5,728 bases of DNA, taken from Burkholderiales bacterium. GTDB lineage: Bacteria > Pseudomonadota > Gammaproteobacteria > Burkholderiales > Burkholderiaceae_C. A model generated the notes under the pieces. The model was not told the origin of the DNA and did no database searches. It saw only the letters and a program-made list of their open reading frames with translations. Of the stretch, positions 5,367-5,728 are shown in pieces. Position numbers and translations under genes: made by a program. Numbering within the stretch: position 1 is the stretch's first letter; each line of letters starts with the position of its first letter. The stretch covers positions 1 through 5,728 of the forward strand of contig SYDB01000135.1 in the NCBI GenBank assembly GCA_005786815.1, given 5' to 3'.

Positions 5367-5728
5367 ATGAGCATGAGTGACCCAATCGCCGATTTGCTGA
5401 CACGCATTCGCAATGCGCAAATGGTGGCAAAACCTACCGTCATGGTGCCTTCTTCTAAGGTCAAGATTGCCATCGCGCAAGTCTTGAAAGAAGAGGGGTA
5501 CATCGACGGATTCCAAGTCAAACAAGACGCTGGCAAAAGCGAACTTGAGATTTCTCTTAAATATTACGCTGGCCGTCCAGTGATCGAACGTATCGAGCGC
5601 GTTAGCCGTCCTGGCTTGCGCGTGTACAAAGGCTGCGATGCCATTCCTACCGTGATGAACGGATTGGGCGTAGCTATCGTGACAACGCCAAAAGGCGTGA
5701 TGACAGATCGCAAAGCGCGTGCTACCGG
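5367..5728 (+). CDS. rpsH: 30S ribosomal protein S8 (3' end outside window)
   Basis: S8 binds helix 21 of 16S rRNA and is a primary assembly protein of the central domain; in E. coli it is also the translational repressor of the spc operon. 120 residues are present, from [18 protein letters not shown] through [39 protein letters not shown]. The family is usually about 130 residues, so only roughly the last ten, including the conserved C-terminal RNA-contact segment, fall beyond the window. It lies 18 bp after rpsN, the widest gap in this operon segment, and has its own good ribosome binding site. Confidence 0.97.
   Translation, partial: MSMSDPIADLLTRIRNAQMVAKPTVMVPSSKVKIAIAQVLKEEGYIDGFQVKQDAGKSELEISLKYYAGRPVIERIERVSRPGLRVYKGCDAIPTVMNGLGVAIVTTPKGVMTDRKARAT

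Overview
The window looks like a chromosomal housekeeping segment from a betaproteobacterium, most likely Burkholderiales and probably Comamonadaceae. This rests on the protein sequences (an OxyR with both redox cysteines, a UbiA and spc-operon ribosomal proteins of proteobacterial type) and on the recG-oxyR-ubiA gene order. The genus cannot be fixed from sequence alone. I see no mobile element, CRISPR array, tRNA, rRNA or recognisable defence system.

Layout: (1) 1-2309, plus strand: the 3' end of recG (cut by the window edge), then oxyR, then ubiA. The gaps are only 4 bp each, so the three are probably co-transcribed. They cover replication-fork rescue, peroxide sensing and ubiquinone synthesis. 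(2) 2319-3458, minus strand: proC (proline biosynthesis), followed 39 bp downstream by a small gene for an exported, lysine-tailed protein. This pair converges on ubiA with 9 bp between the stop codons and no convincing terminator. (3) 3459-3792: a 334-bp divergent intergenic region. It holds a good sigma70-type promoter pointing right, a structured leader of about 150 nt before rplN, and a candidate 31-codon small ORF with a near-consensus Shine-Dalgarno site. (4) 3793-5728, plus strand: the start of the spc ribosomal protein operon, rplN-rplX-rplE-rpsN-rpsH (L14, L24, L5, S14, S8). It is tightly packed with translation-coupling geometry, and rpsH is cut by the window end.

The genes themselves are ordinary. 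The points worth a second look are the spc operon beginning directly at rplN behind its own promoter, with no rpsQ upstream; the alternative hairpins in that leader; the small ORF overlapping the promoter; a probable GTG start for proC inside the longest reading frame; the lysine-tailed exported protein with its A-tract-rich gene; and an extra segment of about 15 residues in UbiA. I found no clear evidence of a new multi-gene system.
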